Numbered from the stretch's first letter, positions 32,140 to 43,693 are shown. The stretch: DNA of 64,000 nt from Spiroplasma endosymbiont of Lonchoptera lutea (GCF_964019715.1 NZ_OZ026463.1:248001-312000); one strand, 5' to 3'. Translations and numbers: made by a program. The notes: generated by a model not told the origin, from the sequence alone.

Positions 32140-32278
32140 CTAACAGTTAGAACAGTTATTATTTCTTTCACATTCGCGTTCTTTACAAACTACTTCACAA
32201 GGATGATAGCGGTCTTCATAACAATCTTTTTTAATGATTTTACACTTATTTATTACTTCTTTATTCTTTTTAAAATAT
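32140..32278 (-). pseudogene. C-terminal part of a small Cys-rich protein, cut by IS30-B
   Basis: 45 codons open from the IS30-B edge to TAG, with seven Cys in the last 35 residues (NKCKIIKKDCYED, HPCEVVCKERECER, NNNCSNC). The composition resembles small spore-coat-type or secreted Cys-rich proteins, but no family is claimed. The 5' part must lie on the other side of the IS30-B pair, where AGGAGGTG occurs at 33592-33599. It has its own terminator. Confidence 0.5.
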
Positions 32279-32471
32279 GCCAAATTGTAAAGTTAAGTGC
32301 AACTAAATTATTTTTCTAACCAAATATTCGATTGGCGAAAGATAATTTAGTATTTTTCTTGGTCTTTGGTTTAAAGACAATATAAATTTATGAACTGCAT
32401 TTTTAGTAGTGTTTGAAAAATTAAATTTTTTAGGAAATTTTTCTCTAATTAAACCATTAGTATTTTCATTA
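32279..32471 (-). mobile_element. IS30-type B fragment (copy 3), inverted
   Basis: Contains the right inverted repeat and the last 53 codons of transposase B in minus orientation, broken at CATTAG where copy 2 begins. The pair forms an inverted repeat with the 3' end of copy 2. Confidence 0.88.
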
Positions 32472-33548
32472 GCTGAATTATACTTGTAAGTGCAAGTAAA
32501 TAAAATTGCAAAAGATTTCATATAAAAATTTCATGATGCTAAGTTTATTTTAGAAAAAGTAAATTTAAGGAGTTTTTATATGGGATACAAACATCTTGGC
32601 ATAGATGAAAGAATTTATATTGAGAATCAATTGAAATTTAAAGTAAAAATTAGTGAAATAGCTAAAAATCTTAATCGAAGTATTAGTACTATTAATCGAG
32701 AAGTTAATAGAAATAAAGATAATAATCATTATTTTTCATTAATTGCACAAAATAAAGCAGAAAATAGAAAACAATTACATGTTTATTTTCATAAATTTAA
32801 AAATAGAGAATTAGTAAAATATGTACAACAAAAATTATTATTAGGTTGATCGCCTGAACAAATTTATGGCAGAATTAAAAATTTTCATCAAGAATGAATT
32901 ATTAGTTTTAAAACAATTTACAATTGAATTTATTCTGGATTACTTGAAAAGGTTACTAGTAAAAATTTAAGAAGAAAAGGTAAGAAACGAAAATCTCAAG
33001 AAAATCGGGGTAAATTTAATGGTAAATCCATTAAAGAGCGAAATGTTAATAATCGCATAACTCTTGGCCATTGAGAAGGTGATACTGTAGTATCATCACG
33101 AGGTAAAAGTAAATCATGTTTAATAACTTTAGTTGAAAGAACATCAAGATTTACTTTAGCAATATTAGTTGAAAATAGAACTACTAAAGTTATTAACAAA
33201 AATATTAGTCATTATTTATCAATTCTTCCAAATAATCTTGTTAAGACTATAACATTTGATAGGGGTAAAGAATTTGCTAATTGACAACAACTTGAAAAAA
33301 ATTTAAATGTGAAAATTTATTTTGCTGATGCATATTCACCTTGACAAAGAGGTACTAATGAAAATACTAATGGTTTAATTAGAGAAAAATTTCCTAAAAA
33401 ATTTAATTTTTCAAACACTACTAAAAATGCAGTTCATAAATTTATATTGTCTTTAAACCAAAGACCAAGAAAAATACTAAATTATCTTTCGCCAATCGAA
33501 TATTTGGTTAGAAAAATAATTTAGTTGCACTTAACTTTATAATTTGGC
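32472..33548 (+). mobile_element. IS30-type B element, copy 2 (1077 bp)
   Basis: Same ends as copy 1 and almost identical sequence. Its left end joins the inverted fragment, its right end joins the region holding the orphan Shine-Dalgarno. Confidence 0.9.
32580..33524 (+). CDS. IS30-family transposase B, copy 2
   Basis: Intact 314 residues, same start context (AAGGAG) and DDE motifs as copy 1. Confidence 0.92.
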
Positions 33549-33591
33549 AATATAAAAAATTGGGAAATAAATACACAAATTATTATATCAA

Positions 33592-33599
33592 TCACCTCC
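33592..33599 (-). promoter_or_regulatory. orphan Shine-Dalgarno AGGAGGTG
   Basis: A perfect ribosome binding site on the minus strand pointing into IS30-B copy 2. A GTG at 33576 begins a short frame (YLFPNFLY) that could be the original N-terminus of the Cys-rich gene, though the 15-base spacing is long. The 33600-33810 stretch upstream holds no gene I can support; it probably contains this gene's promoter. Confidence 0.4.
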
Positions 33600-33813
33600 T
33601 ATATAGGATTTATCATTTATCCAATGACTATTAAATTAACAATATTACAAAAAATTATTTAATTATTTTAAATCTAAGTTAATTAAATTACTAATAAATT
33701 TTTTCTCTATTTTTTAATAAATAAGTATAGTATTTAGTAATACCTTTGATTAATTACATTGTATCAAATATTTGCCAAGAAACACTATAATTTTTTAAAT
33801 TTAAAATAAAAAA

Positions 33814-33842
33814 AGTAGTTAGTATTTTAAATACTAACTACT
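33814..33842 (-). terminator. nusG terminator
   Basis: Long stem AGTAGTTAGTATT / AATACTAACTACT followed by TTTTTTTATTTT on the minus strand. Separates nusG from the mobile cluster beyond. Confidence 0.85.
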
Positions 33843-33853
33843 TACTTACAAAA

Positions 33854-34453
33854 CTAATTAACTTTCTCACAATAACTAAATTCAGCTTCCACAGGAACAT
33901 ATCTTCCCCCAAAAACTTCAATATTAATTGTTGCTACGCCTTTATTATAATCCATACCAATAACTTCACCTTCTTTATTCTCAAAAGCTCCTGATAATAT
34001 TTTAACTAGGTCTCCTTCTTTAAAATCAGCAACAAATACTTGTTGAACTTTTTTACTACTAATATTACTTTTTTCTTCACTGCGTCTTAACATATCTCTA
34101 GCTTCAGTACGCGATAATGGAAACGGTTTGGATCAATTTCCACTAGACCCAATAAACCCAGTAACACCAGGAGTATTTCTAACAATAAATCAAGCATCAT
34201 CATTCATAATCATATTAACAAACAAATAACCCGGATATGGATTTTTGCCAATCATTGATTTTGTTTTTTTTGACATTTCTTGCTGTTTCACAATCCGCAC
34301 ATCAAAAATAAAGTCTTTCATATTTAAAGTTTCAACTCGTTGTAATAAATCTTCTTTAACTTTTTCTTCATGACCACTATAGCAATTAATTGTATATCAC
34401 TTACCTAATAAATCACTAGAATCCTTTTCTTGTTTAATATCTTCTTTTATCAT
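33854..34453 (-). CDS. nusG: transcription antitermination factor NusG
   Basis: 199 residues; binds RNA polymerase and couples it to ribosomes or Rho. N-terminal NGN domain begins at GKWYTINCYSGHEEKVKEDL; MNDDAWFIVRNTPGVTGFIG is conserved. C-terminal KOW domain (FKEGDLVKILSGAFENKEGEV). AAGGAG lies nine bases before the ATG. Several Trp from TGA. Confidence 0.96.
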
Positions 34454-34469
34454 CTTTTTCTACTCCTTA

Positions 34470-34835
34470 TTAAATAACTAAAATTTTACTAACTTCTAAA
34501 ATTAATTGTAATAATGTTTGAACAATTGCAAAGAAAATTGCAAAGAAAGTAATAAATCCAACAGTTAATCAAAATTTTTTATTTAACTGCAAACTTTTTG
34601 CTCAACGAACACGACGCATTTCTCTAGTCATTAATAATGGTAAATCCAGTAAAGATTTTTTAAATCTCTGACCACGATTTCCATTTATTTTTGAATCTAA
34701 AATACTTTTTTTAATAATCGCCTCTTTAGTTTGTGAACTAACTTTTCTTTGTCCTAAAATCGGTTTAGTTTTTTTAACTTTTAATGCCTTATGTTCCGAT
34801 TTTACCTTTTTTACTTTGTGCTTTTCTTTAGCCAT
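34470..34835 (-). CDS. secE: preprotein translocase subunit SecE
   Basis: 121 residues. The single-span SecE core is at the C-terminus (about residues 95-118: FWLTVGFITFFAIFFAIV), preceded by the amphipathic helix region. It has an unusually long Lys-rich N-terminal extension of about 75 residues. Partner of SecY (55666-57036). ATG preferred over an in-frame TTG one codon earlier. Confidence 0.88.
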
Positions 34836-34859
34836 CAATATTTATTTCCTCTCTAAATA

Positions 34860-35009
34860 TTATCTTGTTTCCTTATGAATTGTATGTTGATTACAGTGCT
34901 TACAAAACTTTTTTAAAGATAATCTAACAGTTTGATTAGAACTATTAGTAAAAGTATTATAGTTTCTTGACAGACATTGATCGCAAACTAAAATAATTTT
35001 TTGTTGCAT
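34860..35009 (-). CDS. rpmG: 50S ribosomal protein L33
   Basis: 49 residues. Zinc ribbon Cys pairs CDQC and CKHC, with NYNT and SLKKFC typical of L33. Start has GGGAGAAAGAT upstream. Order rpmG-secE-nusG is the standard one. Confidence 0.95.
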   Translation of the reverse strand: MQQKIILVCDQCLSRNYNTFTNSSNQTVRLSLKKFCKHCNQHTIHKETR

Positions 35010-35126
35010 TATCTTTCTCCCTTTTATCCATATACATTATATATAATAACAAAAATATGCTGTCAAATAACAATTATATTAGGGTGGTGTAAAGTTATTA
35101 GCGATATATTCTTAAACAAACAACAC

Positions 35127-35579
35127 TTATATCACACCTTCTCATGCTAACAATGCTAATTTAATTTCTACCCCATAAAGATAATTAATCCGCTTACTAT
35201 TTTTATTAATAACCCGATGACACGGAATACTAATTGCTAACGGATTTCTTTTTAATGCCGACCCCACTGCTCGGACTGCTAATGGATGATTAATCATTTT
35301 AGCAATGTCACTATAAGTTCTTGTCTCACCATAAGGGATTTGCTTTGTTGCTTCTAATACCTTTTGACTAAACTTAGTTGTATTTAACATATAATCAAAC
35401 GAAAATGCTTTTCTTTGTTTAATAAAATATTCAGCAATTTCTTGTAAACATTGTTTTATTTCTTTTGATAATGATGAAAACAAAGGACAAGCTAAAATAA
35501 AACTAATATTAGTAATTTTATTATTTTGACTAGTAACCATTACTAATCCCACCGGACTTTGATAATATCCTTGTTTCAT
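35127..35579 (-). CDS. ogt: methylated-DNA--protein-cysteine methyltransferase
   Basis: Suicidal repair of O6-methylguanine. 150 residues. Active site IPCHRVI with the acceptor Cys, preceded by QIPYGETRTYSDIAK and AVRAVGSALKRNP, the helix-turn-helix DNA-binding region. Final five residues after a TGA-encoded Trp. An inserted neighbour in an otherwise conserved sigH-rpmG arrangement. Confidence 0.92.
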
Positions 35580-35594
35580 ATTTTTAACCTTGCC

Positions 35595-36149
35595 TTACAT
35601 ACAATCACGATTTTTTTGTAATTTAACTTTTGCTCGTTGATAAGCATTATCAACACTTTTATAACTAATATTTAATTTATGGGATATTTCTTCATTAGAA
35701 TAATCTTGTGACTTTAATAAAATAACTTCATTTTCTAATTTAGTTAAAAATGACAAACCATAATTAATCCATTTAGGTTCAGCTACTAAATATGATTGTT
35801 CAACCGTTGTTCTCTCATATTGCGTATCATAACTAATGGCATAATTCATTACAGCATGCTTCTTATTAATGTATTTTCTAATATATTGTAATAAATCTCA
35901 TTTTAATCTTTGTTGCATATAATTAGAAAAACTTTTATTTGCTGTCTCCCGATAAGTTTTCATACTGTTATAAAATGAAAAATATTATAAAGAACTAAAA
36001 TCACTTAACTCTAGAGGAATTGCTGAAAATTTTCGAAAAGTTATAAAAGTAATTTTTTCAATTAAATTAAAATATTTTTTTCATAAAAATATAAACGCTG
36101 GTTGTTGATAGGCAATTTGGTATTGATATATTAATTCATTATCTTCCAT
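35595..36149 (-). pseudogene. SigH/MG428-like alternative sigma factor, in-frame TAA
   Basis: Frame from ATG 36149 (MEDNELIYQYQIAYQQPAFI...) to TAA 35595 would give 184 residues, but codon 55 is TAA (35985-35987) in SSL-stop-YFSFYNS. Downstream sequence looks intact: a region 4-type HTH, FLTKLENEVILLKSQDYSNE then EISHKLNISYKSVDNAYQRAKVKL. Position between rlmB and rpmG is that of Bacillus sigH. Either the factor is lost, or an internal start makes an 85-130 residue piece with region 4 only. ATG 36149 has AAGGAG before it. Confidence 0.75.
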
Positions 36150-36158
36150 TTAAACTCC

Positions 36159-36878
36159 TTAATTATTTTGATTATTCCGAACTTGATATAATAGCAAAGC
36201 ACTAGCAACAGCAACATTTAAAGAATTAATATGACCTTGCATTGGTACTTTAACAATATAATCAGAATTATTTAAAAGTTTCTGACTAACACCTTTACCC
36301 TCATTACCAACAATTAAAGCAATCGGTTTTTTATAGTCAACATTATAATAATTAATTTCGGTATTTAAAGCACTAGCAACAATCCAAAAACCATTTTCTT
36401 TTAATGTCGTTAAAGTATTACTAAGATTAGTTACTTTCACAACCGGCACATAGTTAATCGCACCAACAGAAGTTTTTGCAACCGTAGCATTTAATTCTAC
36501 TTGTCTTTGCTTCAAAATAATAACCGCATCAACATTAACTGCATCACAACTTCGCAAAATTGCTCCAAAATTTCTTGGATCTTCAATTTGATCTAAAATT
36601 AAAATTAAAGGGTATTTCTTAGTTTTTATTTTTTGTAAAACTCCTTCTAAAGAAGAATACACATATTCCTTAATTAAACAGACAATTCCTTGATGTTTTG
36701 AATGTTTAACTAATAATAATAATTGTTCTTTATTACTAATAACATAAGAAATATTCGCCTGCTTTAATTGTTCAATAATAACTTTTTCTTGTGGTAAAAT
36801 AAAAACTTTTTCAATTCGTTGACGGTCATCAGCTAACAATTGTTTTAAAGGATTTTTACCATAAATATAATTTGCCAT
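36159..36878 (-). CDS. rlmB: 23S rRNA (guanosine-2'-O-)-methyltransferase RlmB, SpoU family
   Basis: 239 residues. N-terminal substrate-binding domain (YIYGKNPLKQLL), then SPOUT domain with the three SpoU motifs: LDQIEDPRNFGAILRSCDA, ALIVGNEGKGVS and VPMQGHINSLNVAVASALLLY. Nine bases before the sigma gene start and 42 after cysS; same operon. Confidence 0.94.
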   Translation of the reverse strand: MANYIYGKNPLKQLLADDRQRIEKVFILPQEKVIIEQLKQANISYVISNKEQLLLLVKHSKHQGIVCLIKEYVYSSLEGVLQKIKTKKYPLILILDQIEDPRNFGAILRSCDAVNVDAVIILKQRQVELNATVAKTSVGAINYVPVVKVTNLSNTLTTLKENGFWIVASALNTEINYYNVDYKKPIALIVGNEGKGVSQKLLNNSDYIVKVPMQGHINSLNVAVASALLLYQVRNNQNN

Positions 36879-36920
36879 TTTTGTTACTCCTTAATAAAGA
36901 AAATTATTTTTGAACATATT

Positions 36921-38237
36921 TTATAAAATATTTTTCGCTTGTAATTGTTCTCTAATTTTATCTGCTAAATTATATTTTTTTTGTTTACGCGCATTTTGTC
37001 AAGATAATAATAATTGTTTCATATCATCATCAAACGAAACTAATGAAAATTGTAAACCTAAAAGAAATAAACATTGTTGCAGGGTATTAAACAATGGCAA
37101 AATTGCTCCCAATTTTCCTTTTAAAATATTATTAATTTCCTTAATAATTTGTTCAATTATTACTCAAGCATTAGCAAAGTTAAGGTCATCTTGTAAATAA
37201 TTTACCACTTGCATCATAAGTTGTTCATTTTTTTCATTAGTATTAACCTCGCCATTTAAAAATGCGATTACTAAACTTTCTTTTAATATTTGATGAATTT
37301 TTGCAACTTTTTCTTTTCCTTGCATAATAAAATTTTTAGTAATATTTAATGGTTTAGAATAATGGGTTAGCGTTAATAAATATCGTAAAACATTAGCATC
37401 ATAATGGTGCAAAAATTCTTTAACAACAATAGTATTTTTAAGAGATTTTGACATTTTGACATCATCATAAAATAGATGGCCATTATGAAGTCATATTTTA
37501 ACAGGTTCTTGCTTATTTAATGCCAACAATTGAATTCTTTCATTTTCATGATGAGGAAATATTAAATCAATACCGCCACCGTGAATATTAATCGAGTGTT
37601 TAAAATATTTATTAATAAATAACGCACATTCAGTATGTCACCCCGGTCTGCCTTCACTTCAAGGCGAAGTTCATTTTTGTCCCTGATCGGTTTTTTTCCA
37701 TAAAACAAAATCATTAACATAATTTTTATTACTATCAATTGCAACTCTAATTCCTACTTGCAAATCCTTTAAATTTTTCTTTGATAATTGTCCATAAGAT
37801 TGAAAATATTTTTCTATTGCTAAATAAACATTACCATTCTTAACATAAGCAGCTTCAATTTTAACTAACCGTTCAATAAATTTAATAATATCAGCAATAT
37901 TATCACTTACTTTGACAAATAAATTTGGTTCATAAACATTTAACTGTTTTAAAACCTCAAAATAACTTTTAGTATACTTTTCTGTTAATTCCTTTTCCGT
38001 TATTTTTTCTAAATGAGCTTGATGAATAATTTTATCATCAATATCAGTAATATTTTGCACATAAAAAACTTTCTGTTTAGTAACCATAAATAATCGCTGC
38101 AAGATATCAAAAATAACAATTGGTCGCATATTCCCAATATGAATATCACCATAAACTGTCGGCCCACAAACATACATTGTAACTATCAAGTCATTGATTT
38201 TAATTTTTTGTTGTTGTTTACTATCTCATATTTGCAT
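36921..38237 (-). CDS. cysS: cysteinyl-tRNA synthetase
   Basis: 438 residues, typical. HIGH-type motif in [18 protein letters not shown], zinc ligands around GWHTECALF and [20 protein letters not shown] in [10 protein letters not shown]. At least seven TGA-encoded Trp, including the conserved one in the GRPGWHTEC stretch. Start preceded by AGGTGAATTTA. Confidence 0.97.
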
Positions 38238-38302
38238 TAAATTCACCTATATAATCTAAAAAATATTATAACATACTTAAAATATTATGGTAAGATTACC
38301 AT

Positions 38303-38695
38303 ATGAAAAAACATGTTTGAAGTATAATAACGATAGCTTTTATCGGTTTGACAGCACAAATTATGGGATTTTTATGACTATATTGACAAAAAACTAATTT
38401 TCAAAAAATAAGTAACATATATTTTTTAATTGCTATTAGCCTTTTAACAATAAAAATAATTTTCTATTTAATATTTAAAGTAAACAAATCTCGTTTACAT
38501 CACAAAACACAAACGGTTAATTTAGTATTAACTGACCAAGAAATTGCTAAAGATTATCTTGGTTATCACCATAATGAAGACAAATACGAAAAATATTTAC
38601 AACAAGTAAAAAAACTATTAAATCTAACTTTCTTTATTGCGATACTAAATTTAGCATTTGCAATTAGTATTAGTATTATATTTAGTACCATTTAA
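38303..38695 (+). CDS. hypothetical membrane protein, 130 aa
   Basis: Divergent from cysS. Three hydrophobic segments: residues 5-25, 38-58 and about 107-128, with a charged loop containing TDQEIAKDYLGYHHNEDKYE. No strong ribosome binding site. No family recognised. Confidence 0.7.
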
Positions 38696-38723
38696 AAAGT
38701 GAGGTTGAATAACCTCACTTTTT
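38695..38723. terminator. bidirectional terminator
   Basis: AAAAAGTGAGGTT / AACCTCACTTTTT stem with a GAAT loop; serves the small membrane gene and the end of the opp operon. Confidence 0.85.
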
Positions 38724-38732
38724 GGTGCTAAC

Positions 38733-41183
38733 TTATTTATTAATTCACGACTGTTCTAAAACCTTAAAGTATAGTTTATTATCATTATTACGAGAATAAA
38801 ATCATCATCCCGCATAAGCAATAATATCACCATTACTATTTAAAATATGTCATTCATTATTTTTAATTTCAGCATCGTGTTTTCTTTGTTCACTAACAAC
38901 AAGAGGTTTTTCTTTTTGCGAATGACTATTAAAAAACGCTACCACATAATCACCAACCCCAACAACAGCATTAGCATAATCAGCGATTAATGCATAATCA
39001 GTCATTCATAATTTACGGGACTTTTTTAAAGCAATATTTTTATTATCACTACTCGTAATTTTACTTAACAATGTTCGTGATGGCACACCATCAATATTCT
39101 GCTCATTAATTTGTTCATTATTAATATATTCATTACTCATTAGTGAATGCCGATCTTGTTCATTACACGACTCATCAGTGACAATGCAATTATAATTTTT
39201 ATCCAAATCATCTTGAGTTGTAATCTTAACTAATCGTGAAGTACCATCACGATTAGTTAGTTTTAAATAATCATAATCAGCATTAGCATCCATATATCCT
39301 CAAATAATACTTCGTTCACTATATGATGACAAATGTCCCATGACAACATCTTCATCCATTCTTAAAACTTTTTGCAAAGCATTTACTAAACCAGTATCAA
39401 CTTTAATATGATTACTTATTTGTTTATCTTCATCTAAGACATAAGGATTAGCACCCATCGCATTTAAAAGCGCCAATTCTTTAAAAATTAGATTATGGTT
39501 ATTAAAACTAGTTTGTTGTTTTCCATGAAAAGATTGCGTAAATAAACTGTTATTAAGTGTTAACGGTAATCAATCACGAGTTAGAAACATTCGCATTTGA
39601 TTAAAATAATCCAAATGAGAAAGTTTGCCTTGTAAACCAATAGTAACTTTTTTTGATGTTTCAAAATTATCATCCTCAAATTCAGAATATTTAATTGCTA
39701 ACGACGCCCACAGTGGTTTTTTGACTTTTTCTTCATTATAAGTTGCAATTAACTCATCATAATTAATTTTTGAAAAATCAAAATCCGCAACTTTAAAATT
39801 TTCATCATTCGTTCACAAAATTGGAATAATAAACTTTAAAAAGTATTGTTGAATTCAACTTGTTAAATAACCATTAAAACTAATTGTTGAATCAATTAAA
39901 CGATTAATTCTCCCATTAGCAACACGCATTGCCTCATTAACATCATTCCTTGTTAATTGTCCAATTGCTTTTTTCTGATTACTTTGTGGTAAAAAAATTT
40001 CAATCGTTTTAAATTGCGTAAACAAATCAGAATTTTTTAATTGAAATAGCGTTAACTCCTTCTCAACATTACTATAAGTATCAATCCCATCAAAAATTCA
40101 ATTATTATTTTCATTTTTAATCGCAAATGAACTGGTAGTACTTAATTTTTTAATATCATTTGCTAACACAAATAAATCTAAATACGATAATTTTGTTTTA
40201 TCTTCATTTTTATCAAGCGTTGTTTTTCCTACCAATGCTAATTGTTTTTCGTATATTTCATCCAAATAACTATAAGCAACTTCACGATTGTAAACCTTAG
40301 GAATCGTAATTTCTTTTTTATTAATGTTACCAAAACGATTAGTTAAATAATTTCAAGTAACAGTTTTATTAATTCTTTCGCGAAATCTCCGACTTTCAAC
40401 TCAACCACCATAATGATAACTAGTAGATTCATCATTAGCATATCAAGCCATTTTGTAAGTAGTATAAGTAGTAAACAAATAATTTTTTAATGAATCAAGT
40501 TTATTTCTTAAAGGATTATTGCCTTTTCTCGCAAAAAAGTCAGCAATTTCATTTTCTACACCACTTAAAATAGTTTGTAATAAAACTTTAACACTCATTA
40601 AGTTTTTACCTCATAAACGACCCATAGGCATACCTCGTAAACTATAATCTGGTACCCAAGGGGGCGGACTATCACCAACAATTGAAATTTTTTCAAAAGT
40701 TAAAATTTCTATTCCTCAAGGAACATTATTATAGAATCAATTTACCAAATCTGGTAATAGTCCTCAGCCACTTCGATAAACATTAGCTAAATGCGTATTT
40801 TGTTTTAAATCACTAACTTTAATGGGAACATTTAATGAGGACCTAGCATCATTAGTAAACTTATTAGCATCATATTCTAATAATTTACGAACAAAATTAT
40901 CAGTCGCCGCAATGACAACAGGACCACGACGACAACTAACCGTCCCTTTTTCGGTAATATTTTCTTCACATTTAATAGTTTCAGCATTAAATCGTGTTTG
41001 TAAGTTAAGTGTTGTTTGACCCTCATAGTTAATAGTTGTACTGCGACTTAAAGTAATAATAAAGGGAATAATTAGCGAAAAGAAAAATATTAGCGACAAT
41101 AATGCTAAAATAACACGATTGCGATAAGCACCATTTCATCATTCAAGAAACCTATATTTTCAAATTGTAACATTTCACTTCAT
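38733..41183 (-). CDS. hypothetical opp-linked membrane-anchored protein, 816 aa
   Basis: Start at ATG with AAAGGAT upstream. A short cytoplasmic N-terminus (MKWNVTIWKYRFLEWW) is followed by one membrane span (about residues 23-46: VILALLSLIFFFSLIIPFII) and then about 770 apparently extracellular residues. Many Trp and Tyr, many TGA codons, no lipobox. It follows oppF by 18 bp and ends at the operon terminator, so it is the last gene of the opp transcript. No family recognised; an accessory peptide-binding or processing role is only a contextual guess. Confidence 0.8.
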
Positions 41184-41201
41184 AGTATTTATCCTTTTTT
41201 C

Positions 41202-43664
41202 TTACTTACTTCATTTCTTAAATTCTTTAACTGTTGCTAATACTTGATGAATATTAGTAATATTATGTCACATTGGTATTATTTTCTCATTATAGTTATG
41301 CATTAACGGATTATAACTAGTTGTACTAATGACTTCACCTACCCTATTGATTGAAGGAATTGCTGAAATTAATGACTTAGTATATGGATGTACGGGATGA
41401 TAAAATATTTCATCAGCAAGACCAATTTCTAAAATTTTACCATTTTTAATAACAGCAATCCGATCACAAATATAATGCACCATTCTTAAATCATGGGCAA
41501 TTAATAAAATTGAAAGTTGATATTTTTCTCGTAAATCTTTTAAAATATTAATTACTTGTGATTGAATGGAAACATCCAAAGCTGATATCGGTTCATCAGC
41601 AACTAATAATGCTGGTTTCATTACTAATGTTCGCGCAATACCAATTCTTTGTTTTTGACCTCCAGAAAACTCACCGGAAAATCTACTACCATGTTCTGGC
41701 AGTAAACCAACTGATTGTAAGGTGTCATAAGCTAATTGATGAGTTTTAGCTTTAACAGCACCACGACTATATTCATTCGCTAACTGAAAATCTAAAAAAA
41801 GTTTTTTACTTTTATACAAGTTAACACCATATAACTTGGCTTCATAAGTTGTAACTAATTCCTTTAATTGACTAACAAATGTTTTTTTATTAGCAACTAT
41901 CCCTTGATATTTTTCATTATGATATTTTTCATTAATTTTTTCATAATTATTATCACGAGAATTAATTTTATTTCGCTCCTGTAATAATATTTTTTTAATA
42001 TCTTGATTTTTAAAAACATATCCTTTTTTTAAAACTCTTAACTTACTTTTATATTTCTTAATAATTTGCTGAGTTTTTTCTTTATTAATTGTTTTAGTTG
42101 GTAATTTCAAAAGATGCTGTAATTTAGTTGTCACGGTATTAATATCAGCACCAAATTTTATTTTTAAAAGTTTGAAATCATTACGCATATTTTTTAAAGC
42201 CCTTTTCCGAGCTAGTTTTCGCTGTCAAGCTTGGGTTTTTAAAACATCAATTTGCTTTTTATCAAATTCAATTTTAGCATTAAAATTAACATTAATATCT
42301 TTAACCCGATTATAATAGTTTTTAAAAATAATTTCCTGTTCTGCTTCGCTAATAAAATTTTTGCGATCAGTTTGTTTTTGCTTATTTAATTTACTCATTA
42401 ATGATTGTAAATCTTGCGAAATTTTTATTAATTTAATGCGCTCTTGTTTTCTAATTTGTTTTAATTCTTGTTTTGCCTCATAAACATCATTTCTTGTATC
42501 ATACAATAACTGATACTTATATCGTGTTCCTTCTTTTTGTAAAAGATTAATTTTATTTTTTTCTTCGCGATTTTGTAAATCAATTTCTAATTTAGTAACT
42601 TTTCAATCACTTTTTCAAATATTTCTTAATTTCTTAACTTCTTTAAGATTATTTTTCTTTTCCGCAATCCGAATATCTTTAGTATAAAAACTATCAATCT
42701 CTTGTTTTCTTACTTGTAATTGTTGTAAATTACTATTAATAGTTTCTTGATGAAAATTAATTAAATTAGTAATTCGCATTAAATTATTATCATTTTCATA
42801 AGTTAAGCGCTCTTGAATATCATTCAAATGAATTAAAGCTTCATTTAATTTTTCTTTATAAATTGTTTCAACTTGATAAATTTCTTTTTCAATAAGTTCC
42901 TTTTTATCTTTTAAAGGAGTAATTTTCTTATTAAAAATCTTATCTCATTTCCGATTTCATTTTTTTATTCCTGATAAATTTTGTAAATCATTTTTATAAG
43001 ATAACTGTTCTTTCTTTAACACATCATTTCTGGTAGCAATTAATAAGCGGTGCTTAGTTTTAGCACCTTTTAAAGAATAACGATAAGATGAAACAATATC
43101 TTGTGATTCATAACTAATACTTTTAATCATATTCTCTTTAGTACGATACCACTGCTGATAAATATTTATTAATTGGGCAACTAATAAATCATATTGCTTA
43201 ATAATTTCCTCATCACAAGAAGTTAATTTCCGATATCACATCAAAGCAATTTTACGTTCTTTTTTAAACCATTTTGCTTCCGCAGAATATGAATTATAGT
43301 TATTAAATCCTTCCAAAACAATATCCAACACCCGCTTAGAAGGATTTAAACTCGTTGCTGGATCTTGAAAAATCATTTGCACATTTTTCGATAACCACTC
43401 ATTAGTTGTTTTTTTAATATCGGCAGGATTATGTGGTAATCGTTTATCTTTTATTTTAATATGTCCTAAAGCATGCTTATTTAAACCTAATATAGTTCGT
43501 CCAATTGTTGTCTTCCCACTACCAGATTCACCAACTAAACCAAAAATTTCACCTTTATTAATGTCAAAACTTACCTTATTAACAGCAATAAAAGGTTTAC
43601 CTTGTTGACTATAAATCACAGCTAACTTATCAAGTTTTAAAATTGTATCCGTAGAATTTGACAT
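41202..43664 (-). CDS. oppF: oligopeptide ABC transporter ATPase OppF with large insertion
   Basis: 820 residues against about 320 in most bacteria. Walker A GESGSGKTT near residue 45 and Q-loop QMIFQDPATSLNP near 95-107 are followed by roughly 500 residues of Lys/Glu/Gln-rich coiled coil (about 130-640). Then signature SGGQKQR at 667-673, Walker B LLVADEPISALD, H-loop LLIAHD, and the Opp-type C-terminal HPVHPYTKSLISAIP. The insertion lies between Q-loop and signature. Other mollicute OppF proteins are also enlarged. Confidence 0.92.
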
Positions 43665-43693
43665 TATTTTACTCCTTTAGTTTATTTTATTAT

